Positions 54,820 to 64,000 of a stretch of 64,000 bases of DNA are shown here, in pieces. The notes under the pieces were generated by a model. The model saw nothing but the letters and a program-made list of their open reading frames with translations, was not told where the DNA came from and searched no databases. Source of the stretch: Protula sp. h YS-2021 (lineage: Eukaryota > Annelida > Polychaeta > Sabellida > Serpulidae); NCBI GenBank assembly GCA_949752745.1, contig OX457025.1, positions 100,880,439 to 100,944,438 on the forward strand. Direction: 5' to 3'. The translations under genes and the position numbers were made by a program. The number at the start of each line of letters is the position of its first letter. Position 1 is the first letter of the stretch.

Positions 54820-55180
54820 GGCACTGAATACGTCCTGTCGATTCTCCGCACAAGATTCTGGATCACAAAAGTCAGACAACTCATTCGTAAAGTGATTCGC
54901 ATTTGTGTTATATGCAAAAGATTCTATGGCCAGCCAAAGTATCAGCGGATGTCAGACCTTCCCAGTGACAGAGTAACGCTAATTAAGCCCCCTTTTGCCC
55001 ACGTTGGAATCGATTGCTTTGGGCCATTTCTTGTGAAACTGGACCGCGCTCAGGTGAAAGGATATGGCTGTATTTTACGTGCCTTGTTATTCGCGTAATC
55101 CGCATCGAAATGTCAGTATACATACAGAGTTCAAGCCCAAACAACTTCATCAGGTTATTATCATGGAAGTGGAAGTCATT
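54820..55180 (+). pseudogene. BEL/Pao integrase, truncated
   Basis: Encodes HSGTEYVLSILRTRFWI (HH half of the zinc finger), CVICKRFYGQP (CC half) and VGIDCFGPF with the first catalytic Asp. After a frameshift near 55070 comes IFTCLVIRVIRIEM. Sequence resembling integrase stops by about 55180, so the remaining catalytic residues and C-terminal domain are missing. Confidence 0.75.
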
Positions 55181-55975
55181 CAAATATAGTACACAAATGA
55201 AAACTCAAAATGTATATGGTGGGCACATTATGGTTGGTGTATTAGTTTATTCTCGCCTATCCATTAAACTTTGCAACCTTCGATCCACGTTGGAAAGGTT
55301 GCGTATCAGACGTTGGACCCACGTCAGGTTTTGGTTGTTTGTGGAAGTCGAAACAACGTATACCTTCTGACGTTGGACTGACGTCGGTAAAACTGCGTTT
55401 AATCAACATTGCGTGAAGGCCTCAAATGAAAGTCACTACAACATTTTCATCAGGACAGCGACAATCATAGTGTGGCCACCTTCCATCACTGTACACCCAA
55501 GCTGCTGTCATTTGGTCGAGCAGAATATTATTAAGCCGATTTCAATTAATGTTTTTCATACGTAGGTGTCCAAAAACTTGGCCTCTCCTGAAAGTCTCAT
55601 AGTTTACGTCCTCATTTCGGTCTGCTATCAAAGTGAACTGTGATAGCTAACATTTCTTGCGAGCGATAACACAATAAAATTTTCTGTGCATCCTACGTAT
55701 ATCCAACGTCACCGGATTACCCTAAAGGTTGGATATATTGATGGTGCGATGACCAGGACCCCTTGTGATTGTCACTACAGAAAGTGATTCTAGATCACCT
55801 TCCTGACATTGTAACCAATGTCTACACAGCAATAGACACCCATTTTCAACAAATTTCACTGCTTACTTTTGTTCCGATTTCCATTTGCAATCTTTTATTA
55901 GCGCTGAAAAGACGCCCCATAATGACGTCACTTGATCGGGGCATCACCAAAGCGCCGTTGCTGAAAAGAACTGAT
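55181..55975. other. Intergenic DNA with ACGTTGGA/ACGTC repeat words
   Basis: CCACGTTGGAAAGGTTGCGT (55268-55287), GACGTTGGACCCACGTCAGG (55309-55328) and GACGTTGGACTGACGTCGG (55368-55386), with TATATCCAACGTCACC near 55700, belong to a dispersed ACGTTGGAT family seen elsewhere in the window. No gene. Confidence 0.5.
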
Positions 55976-56650
55976 ATATAGTATAGTAATATGCTTATGT
56001 GCGCCACATCTCAAAAACGTTCCGTTTCTTTCTTCAACGAGAAAATACCATATATAGAGCTGTGTGACGCGTTTCTATTTTAAACCTTTCTGTTTTTGTA
56101 CAGATTAAGAATCTATGTATTAAAAAATGCCATTGCAGTTCTCAACTGCTACATGTGTATAACTTTTTTTGGTGGAACTTCAAAAATTACAGAACAAAAT
56201 GCCATTAAATTTCATTTCTATCTTTCACAAGAAAAAAGGCATATATAGGAGTTCTGCACACCACATCTCAGCAACTCTCCAACGGTTCCTTTCTTCCCCA
56301 AAGAAAGAGCATATTGGAACTGTGTGGTTATTATGTTTCTTTTTTTTGCAAAAATTCAAAAAATATCATTTTCAAACGTAATTACACCTGTAGACTCGCC
56401 CAAGCTCCGCAAGTCGTTGGGATTCCATTATTCCTTCCACAAGGAAGAACCAGGTATTGGTGTTGTGCTTCCTGGGGATATCTTTTCGTTCTTTTAAACA
56501 TAAAAATATCATCATTTTTAATGACTGCCCATATAGCTTTCAGCTTAGGAATTTGGAACGCGCTATATCTCATCAAGTCTTCAACGGAATCAGCTTCTTT
56601 CTTCACCAAAAAAGCCATATATTGGGGGCCTGTGATATGTAGATTATTTT
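55976..56650 (+). repeat. Tandem modules of the ATCTCAG-type dispersed repeat
   Basis: Four or five diverged modules of ~120-150 bp with (C/T)ACATCTCA(A/G)(A/C)AA, TTTCTTTCTTCA/TTCCTTTCTTCCCCA, GAAA(A/G)... CATATAT(A/T)G(A/G) and (A/C)TGTG. They are related to 35690-35935. No coding function. Confidence 0.6.
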
Positions 56651-58479
56651 CATGTTTGTGAAAAACTTTATAGCTATGGACACCATAACACCATAACGAA
56701 ACATAATAAATTTGAGCTGTGCGAGATGCGGGTATTATGTTAGACATACGTTGGTCCCACGAATTGAGCAGACAATAAACATTGAGAGTTGGGAGTTTGT
56801 CAAAACAAATTTTCAGAAACTATAACATGCTTTGGAAACGCTTTCATCAGATAAATCGAATGCAATTAGAGCATAAGCGTTTGATTCATGTTGGCGATTA
56901 CAGATCACGCGTTATGGATTTGTACTAACTAAAGGTTATCTATGTATGTATCTCATCCATTCCATTCTCTAAAATCTCAGAAAATGAACAGCTTCACAGT
57001 TTTCATGTATTGCATGTACTGATAGCCTTTGTGTCTTATGCTTTCTCGTATCGATTGTGTTTTATTGTACATTTTTTATGCGCAGTACTCAGAGTAAACG
57101 TAATTATCTTCACATAGTGTACTGTCATTTCTTTTTACGGTAACATATCTCTTTAGCCATTACATTGATCCTGCAAAGTGAAGAATTAGAATTTCTACCA
57201 ATATGCAGATTAAGCAGTTGCAACAACTGGTGTTTCTTACATGATAACAAAACATTCCCCCGAGACGCTTCACAGTTATTCCAAAAACATTGTAAAACTG
57301 TGAAACAACCCTTTCCTTTATAAGGTCACTCTTGACGGCCATGCAAAATTTTTGTAACCTTGTATCTCAGTATGGCGTTTAATCAAATGCCAAGGTATAG
57401 TATCTATTTTGATCTGTAATTATTTCATAAGGGGTGTTATTGTACCACAGAAAAGATTAACGAAACATACATTGCGTACTTATACTATACGCAAACATTG
57501 TCATGTGCAAATGTATGTTTTTACTATATACCTATAGATATATTACAGAGAACAAAACTGGAATCTCTTTCCTTGCCTGGCGTCAAACTCCAGGTATGTA
57601 GATAAAAGTATATTTCGAACCAAGTTGCATAAAGGACTAGTAGATTCAACTAATGAATGTTTATATATACCCGACACAAAATTTACATTTATAGCTCAAA
57701 CACAAAGCTATGACTTTAAGCATCTGACAACTTTTATTATTTTGGTGTACCTGGCCTGTTTACATTGAAACTGTGTTGTATAATAGTTTGGGACTATTGG
57801 AGATTGCTGAACACACATATATTCAAATGAATGGGTTTTAATACTCAATGAAAGAGATGCGATACAAAGCTTATTTTTACGCAGAGCAAGGTCAAGAATT
57901 TCAGATATAATCAGTTAATTTCATGGTAGAGTTTTAAAATAAACAATGTTTAGCCAACGCAACTTAAATAAATAAAAGGAGCGTGTATGCAGAAAAAATT
58001 AGAGTTTCAATTGCTACTGTTTTGGCATTCATGTTTTTTTTCTCATTGTTTGCCTTTTGATTGGCTTTGGTTGCTCACGTACCACAAATATTTTATCTTT
58101 GCTATGCAATACCATGAATGTCCGTTGTGTATGCCACCCACAACAAAAAGACTAGTCGGTCATATTTCAGGCACTAAAATAAGTGTTAGTAAAGAAATTG
58201 CTGGGCACAATGCCCTGAGCATTACGGCATATTTTGTTTTTACATCTTAAGAATTATGACTCTTTCTTAGTTCGTGTGAAAAACGGTTCTACGCGTTGTT
58301 ATTTGTTAAAACTGAGGCTCGAACCATGATTTATTTTGTACAAGCGGTGTAAACTCTATATATTACCACTGTACTTCTATTGTCGTTTTTTTTTTTTGCT
58401 TGTTTTCTTATTCAACATTTCTGCTGTAATGCTTCTTTGTCTTCCGACCTAGTAATCGTGTTTCTCTCTCTCTCTTTCT

Positions 58480-58539
<60 letters not shown>

Positions 58540-60187
58540 GCTCCCTCTCTCTAATTCCAACCTTGCTTTAAACATTTTTTCTACGCTATTACTTCTTTTA
58601 CATTTCACCTAAGAAGATATTATATCTTCTACTCGTAAATTATCCCAACCGGCACGTTAGTAGTTACATATTGCTGTTGAATCGCTAGTTTTGACGAAAG
58701 GTAATGATCGCTGATCTTAAGCGTAGTTGCTCTTGTTCGATTTGCGGTCAAAGTAATGTCCAATTCACCCGGCAAAGCAAACAAAATGTAGCACTAGGGC
58801 TGACAATCATAGAAGGTTTATTTAATATCTCAGTTGGTAATCACCGTCCCAAGCACAGAAGCTAAAGGGGAAAGTAAACTATAGTTAACTACTAGACTGT
58901 TGCGCATTCATAAACGAGCATGTATAAAACAGGTCCAAATTTAAAAATACAAAATTGAGGTAACATCCATATTATAATATTACAAACAACATTATTACTT
59001 TGCTGTATTAAAAAACGAAAACTATTAATATCAAAGAAACTTGAAAAAAATTAAACAGCATAACTACGAGTAGGTAAATTATAGGCAATCTTTCTGAAGA
59101 TTTGGTTCGCGATTATAACAAGATAAAATCTAACAAAACTACTATGTAACTTATTGGACACATCCCTTACTAGCGTGGATCAAAAGCTAGCCAAAAAAAT
59201 AAAAATAAAAATAAAGTCAATGTTATTTTTAAATTTTTGAAAAACAGAATTGTTAGTATCATATTTTTACATATGTTGATGATAAAACATATTTGCTTGA
59301 TTATCATTAATAAATTAAACTGAAACTTATAGTGGTTTGGAAAGTATTCTGTAGCAAGAATATTCAATTACACTTTATAGCCTTTCAAGCATATAAATAA
59401 CTTATCATTTAAAAGGTTTATTAATCAAAATCTTCAGATAATATATAATTTTCACGCAAAGATGATTATTTGTTCAACTAACTGCTTGAAGTTTTTCGTT
59501 TGTTTATGGTTATTATAATAATTCTTATGTGTGCTGTAAACTATTACCGGCTGGCGGGTAAGGTTCAAATGTATTTAGTAAAATTCAAAATGATATAAGA
59601 CGCTGTGATAAAATTAAATTTTGTTACTCCAGCACAGTTCTAGATAAAATGTCTTAGCATTGTAGGTATAACCCAATGGAATGAATTACAGGTATACCAC
59701 TATGGAATGCATTATATTACAGAGTAGAGGAATAATGTTCCATTGTTTAGTAATATCTCAAATATTATTTGTTATTAAAGTTTACAGAACAAACTGAAAC
59801 ATAATTTTCTATGTAAAGTTTATAGTTTACGACAAATATGAATTTTGGTGACGCACTGTGTAACAGTCACTTGATGTATTAATCAGAATTTTAAAGTACA
59901 ATCGTCGGGTTTAGGTTTTATCAGTTATTGCATTGAAGCTTTTTGGTTCGGAGATTTGTATTTTTTATTTGTAATTAAGACAGACTTTAGGATTTTTTAA
60001 AGCTGTATGATTTGTTTTATAACTGAAAGACATTGATAAACTAAACAATTATAAATGAAAGTAAATTACATCAATAATTCGCTATAGAAGGAATTAAAGA
60101 ACACTCCCAAAACAATTTTTTCGGGGATGTGAAGTGGCAAGTTTTCAACCATTTTATCGAAACGGGAATGTTTGGGTAGATTCGAAA
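56651..60187. other. AT-rich unique DNA upstream of CEP43
   Basis: No gene is recognised over about 3.5 kb. A (CT)n tract lies at 58463-58553. The last few hundred bases should contain the CEP43 promoter, but I see no canonical TATA box or GC-rich island. Confidence 0.45.
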
Positions 60188-60268
60188 ATGTCGGCGGACG
60201 AAGATACCGAACTTCGGGATTTAGTAGCACAGACCCTTGAATCTAATGGGGTTCTTGGCAAAATACGT
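60188..60268 (+). CDS. CEP43: CEP43 (FGFR1OP) ortholog, first coding exon
   Basis: Encodes MSADEDTELRDLVAQTLES then NGVLGKIR, closely matching the N-terminus of the centrosomal protein CEP43/FGFR1OP (human EEDTELRDLLVQTLENSGVLNRIK). The start is the Met directly before SADEDTE, in context AAAATGT. An in-frame ATG 54 bases upstream (60134) would add 18 residues with no counterpart I know. Similarity stops exactly where GTTAGT (60269-60274) offers a 5' splice site, in the phase expected from the human boundary. The protein anchors centrioles and helps ciliogenesis; this exon begins its N-terminal dimerisation region. Later exons are not in the window. Confidence 0.85.
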
Positions 60269-60771
60269 GTTAGTTATTTATTGATTGATCTCTGGATTAA
60301 ACGAATGTTGAAAATGCAATCTGGGGTGCAAAAGCGTCTTGATCAAAGTTTTAGTTTTTTCTCACTGTTTCAACCTGTCATAAGATCATATGTCGAGTTT
60401 GTTTCGGCACATTTGAGGAGTTATTAAGATGAAATTTGTTAAACTTAAAGTGAGCTTCTCAAATAGAACTGCAGGTTTCTAAAACAACAGTTTTAGGTGG
60501 GAATAAGAACTTTTTAAATTGAGCGATAATGAGAGTTTTGTTGCAACTTTGCACTTTCTTGCATTTCCTCCTCCACAACGGGTAGATTGTGAGGTAATAG
60601 CATGGTTTTTCAGAGGTGTACTATTTCGATACGATAAAGTTGTGCATATGCTTCAATAAGACAGTTCTTTGAATAATTTCTTAATGCTTTGCCAGATAAA
60701 ATGAGATTAGAACGAGTAAAAGCTTTGGGTTTTCCGCCTAGCTCCAAGAATAGCTCCGAGTAGCTCTGACT

Positions 60772-61560
60772 TGTTAGGCCCCAACCCTTCGGATTGGGGC
60801 CTATAGGTTTGGGGTGTCCGTCCGTCTGTCCGTCATCGCTTTATACCCCTATGAATTTGGGGGTGGTGTGGGCCTGCTTGTGTTTCACAAATACTTACTT
60901 GTATAGCATCGTACATCTCTCACTAATAGGGGTCAAATTCATATTTTCTGAGGCACGAATTCTGCATACTAGCCCCTATTATTCAAACATCTACAGAAAG
61001 TTCATGCCCAATATGCTCTTTTTGTAAAACAGGCACAGTTTTTAATGAGCTGTATATCTTTTATTTGTTCATAAAACTGCAGAAAAGTTAGCTTCCGCAC
61101 CCACCTGTCAAATGTTTGTTTACATTTTGGCCTTTAAATGTCACGTGACCAAAGTCAAGGGACCGAAAATTTAAATAAAGGGGTCATAGTTTATTTCTAA
61201 AATACATACTAGAATAGTTGATAGATTCAGAGCTGGGTATGAATTTATTTTGTATGCCCACAATATTTGACTTTTTATTTTTACGTTCTTTTTGAAATAT
61301 CAGTTTAAAAGTTTTTTGTTGCATAATTGCAAAAATTATTGTTACTATTTCACGTAATAAAGTATTCTCCCTGTATGCAAACAAATGTCAATTATTGCGG
61401 GAGATTGTGGTTATTTCCGTATTATTTTCTTTTAATTAAAGAAAGCGTAACACAGAGGTTGTATATGATTACCGTTGTACTTTGAGGGCCTTTAGCAAAT
61501 GCCAATAAAAACCTATGGGTCGTCGAATCTCGCACAAAGTAGCCACAGGGGTGCCTCAAA
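60772..61560 (+). repeat. Dispersed repeat, copy A (left arm of a palindrome)
   Basis: Opens with a short hairpin (GGCCCCAACCCTTCGGATTGGGGCC) and TCCGTCCGTCTGTCC. Its body contains TAGCCCCTATTATTCAAACA, AAACAGGCACAGTTTTTAAT and CACCTGTCAAATG. It is complementary to 61590-62190, forming a palindrome of about 1.3 kb centred near 61580. Confidence 0.75.
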
Positions 61561-61589
61561 GCGAGCGCAGTTGACTTGCTTATCGTTAT

Positions 61590-62190
61590 ATAGCGAGGCT
61601 TTGAAGCGGTGCCTGGAAACTTTGAGCTATTCAAAAAAGCGGAACGACCCACTGGTCTTTATTGGCATTTGCTAAAGCTGTCAAAGTACAACGGTAATGA
61701 TATGCAACTTCTGTGTCACGCATTCTTTAAAAGGAAAGAATACAGAAATAACCACAGACCTTTCGCAATAATTGACATTTGTTCATATACAGGTAACATA
61801 GTTTATTACGTGAAAAAGCAACATTAATTTTTGCAGTTATCCACCAAAGAACTCTTCAATTGATATTTCAAGGGATGGAAGAAACTAGAAGTTAAGTATT
61901 GTGTGTGTACAAAATAAATTTGTCCCTAATTCTGCATCTATAAACTATTTTATTGTATATTTTACAGCTAATCTATAAGATCTTCATGCAAATTTTTGGT
62001 CAGTTGCCTTTGATCACATGATATTTAAATACATTTGACAGGTGAGTGAGGAAGCTGACTTTTCTGCACTTTAACTAAAAAAATAAAAGACATGCAGCCC
62101 ATTGAATATTGTGCCTGTTTTGCAAGAAGGGTATTTTGTGCATCAAATTACAGTAAATATTTGAACAATAGGGGCTGGTTCGAGGATTCG
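61590..62190 (-). repeat. Dispersed repeat, copy B (right arm, inverted)
   Basis: The reverse complement carries AGCCCCTATTGTTCAAATAT, AAACAGGCACAATATTCAAT, CACCTGTCAAATG and GTTGTACTTTGACAG...GCAAATGCCAATAAA in the same order as copy A. Identity looks like 75-85 percent by eye. Confidence 0.75.
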
Positions 62191-62640
62191 TACAGGACCA
62201 ACCCTCCCCCCTCCCCAGAACAAATCCCCCTGGGGGGGGGGGGTAAAATCCCTCGTACCACCCCCATTTAGGGAGGACAAAACCCCCCAGGCTACAACAA
62301 TTTTGTTGTAAACACCATCAGTTTAAATCGCGTTTTATTTACAAATACACAAATATTCTTCGCACAAAACTGAGAAACAACGGTTCTAAAAAATCTAATG
62401 GAATTGCAATTAATACTTCTATCAAGTTAAATGATTGAATTGTGATTACATAAATGATCTGCGATTCTACAATAAGAAACATGCTATATTAGCGTACATT
62501 TCTTAAACAGTTCCCTTCAAAACAGCATGTTGTGGGCTATTCCCCGAGCTTAATCCAGTATGTGCCTGTTGGCAAAGTCATGCACGAAGTTTCTTTATCC
62601 ATTCACTGGAGTGAGCGTTCCTCGATCTAGGTAGTTCTTT
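62191..62640. other. C/G-tract and AT-rich DNA, no gene seen
   Basis: Contains CCTCCCCCCTCCCC and a poly-G tract (62233-62242), then AT-rich sequence. Confidence 0.4.
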
Positions 62641-62748
62641 TAGGTGTCCATCGAGGATTTAGATGACAATCACATTCATGAGGCTCTGCTCTCGTCGGAG
62701 TACGTCCAAAAAATGTCACATGTCGGGATGATAGGCAGACACCGATGC

Positions 62749-62962
62749 CAACATTTTTGCGGTGCCAGCCTTCAATGTCGTTGTTGGTCCTGGGCAGCTC
62801 GTCTGCGGTGCGTGCGTGCATATTCCATATGTCATGTTCGAATTTAGGATCTATCCTGTTGTTTCGTCGAATGCGCCCAATAAAATTGTCCTCAAACTAG
62901 TCCGCAATTGGGGTGGCATCGTGTGGGAGCTGCTGTGCAACTCCTAAACTTGTGCCTGGCAT
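62749..62962 (-). pseudogene. MULE-type transposase C-terminal relic
   Basis: The minus strand encodes, with one stop, QQLPHDATPIAD-stop-FEDNFIGRIRRNN...DPKFEHDIWNMHARTADELPRTNNDIEGWHR. The blocks YFEDxYIG, W-N, and LPRTNNxxEGWHR are the recurring C-terminal signature of animal MULE-like transposases. The stop replaces the expected Tyr before FEDN, and the frame leaves homology directly after GWHR. The catalytic N-terminal part is not seen. It is a dead fragment within the putative CEP43 intron. Confidence 0.65.
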
Positions 62963-63149
62963 TGTCAAGGATATCCCTGTTCCGTCGGTGCCAAAGATCA
63001 GAATGCGGTTGGCATCTCCAACCCCCCTGTCGAATAACAGAAACATTTCTCCGTTCGCCAGTTCTCGGGGGGTTTTGGCACAGGGGTGGATGGGGGTCGG
63101 TCCTAGACCCCCTCAGAACATATGAAGTTGACCCGTGTTAGGGAACGAT

Positions 63150-64000
63150 GTGAGGCTTCGTAGCTGTCACAGAGATCTAGTTACACTTACTCGGTTTATC
63201 TCTCTGTTAGAGCCACGAATTCTTACATTGTTCCATTAATATGTTGTCAGGCTCGATTTCTACATACCAGTCCCAGTTATACAAATATTTACGGAAAGTC
63301 CATGTGCAGTATGCCCGTTTTACCAAACAGGAGAAAATTTAATGGGGAGCATATCTTTGAATTTTTTTCTTTAACGTGGAGATAAAATGGTATTCACACT
63401 CAGCTGTCAAATATTTGTTTACGTTTTGTGTTTCAAAAGTCAAGCTACCAAGAATTTAAATAAAGTGGCTGTGTGTTATGTGTAAAACGAGGGTTCCGAC
63501 ACCGGAACACATCCCGGGGCCAAACTATCCGCGACTAAACACACACCCCGGTTCCAGATAGGATGAATGCAAGATTTCCAGACCCCCTTTGATTAAACAA
63601 TTGCAGTTTAGCATAAATGAAACTTGGGAGAAGCTTGTAGGGTCGCCAAAAAATGGTACTAATACTTTAAAACTGGTGATGAAAAATTTGTCAGTGACCT
63701 CAGTAGGCCTTATCTCTGTCGGATCCCAAAAATTTATTTATTTATTTTTAAGAAATTCCCAACCTTAAACTACGCCAACGCCTAGAAAGCAATCTGACCA
63801 AAAGCGAGGGAGAAGAAGCATTGCAAGTAAAAATTCATTGGTCTAAAAAACAAAGAAGCTTCTGATATCAAGTCCTTTGCGACAGTTACTGCACCCTGGT
63901 CGTATTTAACTTATAATTTCTTTCATGCTTTTGAAAAACAAATTCAGAAATTTTTTGTGTATAATTACAAAAATTTTATCACAGTTTTATGTAATAAAAC
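63150..64000 (+). repeat. Dispersed repeat, copy C
   Basis: The same family and orientation as copy A: CACGAATTCTTACATTG / CACGAATTCTGCATA, CCAGT-TATACAAATATTTACGGAAAGT, CAGCTGTCAAATATTTGTTTACGTTTTG, AATTTAAATAAAG and, at the window's edge, ATAATTACAAAAATT and GTAATAAAAC. It is cut off by the window end and may have an insertion near 63490-63890. Confidence 0.65.

Larger units (their letters stand above)
49000..55180 (+). mobile_element. Decayed BEL/Pao LTR retrotransposon, internal region
   Basis: Domains appear in BEL/Pao order: gag DUF1759-like region, two CCHC knuckles, DTG aspartic protease, reverse transcriptase, RNase H-like region, and integrase zinc-binding domain with the start of the catalytic core. 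Many frameshifts and stops break it, the integrase is cut off near 55180, and no LTRs were recognised. An exact 1823-bp tandem duplication covers protease to mid reverse transcriptase. It cannot move by itself. Confidence 0.85.
60269..64000 (+). other. CEP43: Putative intron 1 of CEP43, repeat-filled
   Basis: No sequence resembling the next CEP43 exon (human AELRAAVFLAL...) was found up to the window's end, so the gene presumably continues beyond it. This stretch holds palindromic dispersed repeats and a MULE transposase relic, each listed separately. 60275-60770 has no feature. Confidence 0.5.

Noticed and set aside
60134..60187. Upstream in-frame ATG as the CEP43 start
   Set aside because: The extra 18 residues have no counterpart that I know in CEP43, whereas the Met at 60188 directly precedes the conserved block; kept only as an alternative.

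Overview
This is animal nuclear DNA that is AT-rich, gene-poor and loaded with satellites and transposons. There are no operons, and coding density is very low. Large minisatellites, a BEL/Pao retroelement, MULE and pogo-type relics, tRNA-derived repeats and one recognisable animal-gene exon (CEP43/FGFR1OP) point to a metazoan. The style of the dispersed repeats (the 'ATCTCAGTAACT' family and a hairpin of the AGTCCCCCGC...GGGGGACT type) resembles marine lophotrochozoans such as molluscs. That phylum is an inference, not a demonstration.

The most interesting content is a family of three long foldback elements: E1 (1129-4758), E2 (20624-24270) and E3 (41344-48376). All three begin 5'-AGTAGT and end ACTACT-3', have inverted repeats of 1.1-2.6 kb, and are flanked by 6-bp direct repeats: CCGGAG/CCGGAC, GCGCGT/GCGCGT and CCTGGC/CCTGGC. 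A 5'-AG terminus with a 6-bp target duplication is the published hallmark of Polinton/Maverick elements, but no polymerase, integrase or capsid gene is present. Instead the elements carry an acidic zinc-finger gene (intact in E1 and E3, broken in E2). E3 also carries a convergent gene for a PC4/SUB1-like single-strand DNA-binding protein. Each zinc-finger gene lies behind a TATA box, next to arrays of CWWG-core decamers (GAACATGTTC and variants) that fit the p53-family half-site RRRCWWGYYY. The outer arms add CRE sites (all three), tandem ETS-CRE composites (E2), an E2F-like palindrome and tRNA-like Pol III boxes (E3). E1 sits inside a pogo/Tigger-like MITE.

Layout: 1-5 kb, MITE plus E1. 5.3-7.9 kb, 49-bp minisatellite with a 1072-bp higher-order repeat. 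8.4-13 kb, CA-rich, CTACTAC and ~140-bp repeats. 15.2-16.3 kb, 36-bp minisatellite. 17.3-19 kb, AT-rich GATATC-rich repeats. 20.6-24.3 kb, E2. 25-30 kb, several minisatellites and a tRNA-derived SINE. 32.6-33.8 kb, a single-exon candidate gene for a 233-aa multi-pass membrane protein. 34-40 kb, small repeats and a GC-rich MITE. 41.3-48.4 kb, E3. 49-55.2 kb, a decayed BEL/Pao element with an internal exact 1823-bp tandem duplication. 55-60 kb, mostly unique AT-rich DNA. 60.19 kb, CEP43 exon 1, followed by putative intron with three copies of a palindromic repeat and a MULE transposase relic.

Only CEP43 exon 1 is assigned with good confidence as host coding sequence; the 233-aa ORF is a candidate of unknown function. 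Everything else that is coding belongs to mobile elements. All identities come from reading the sequence by eye; no database search was made.
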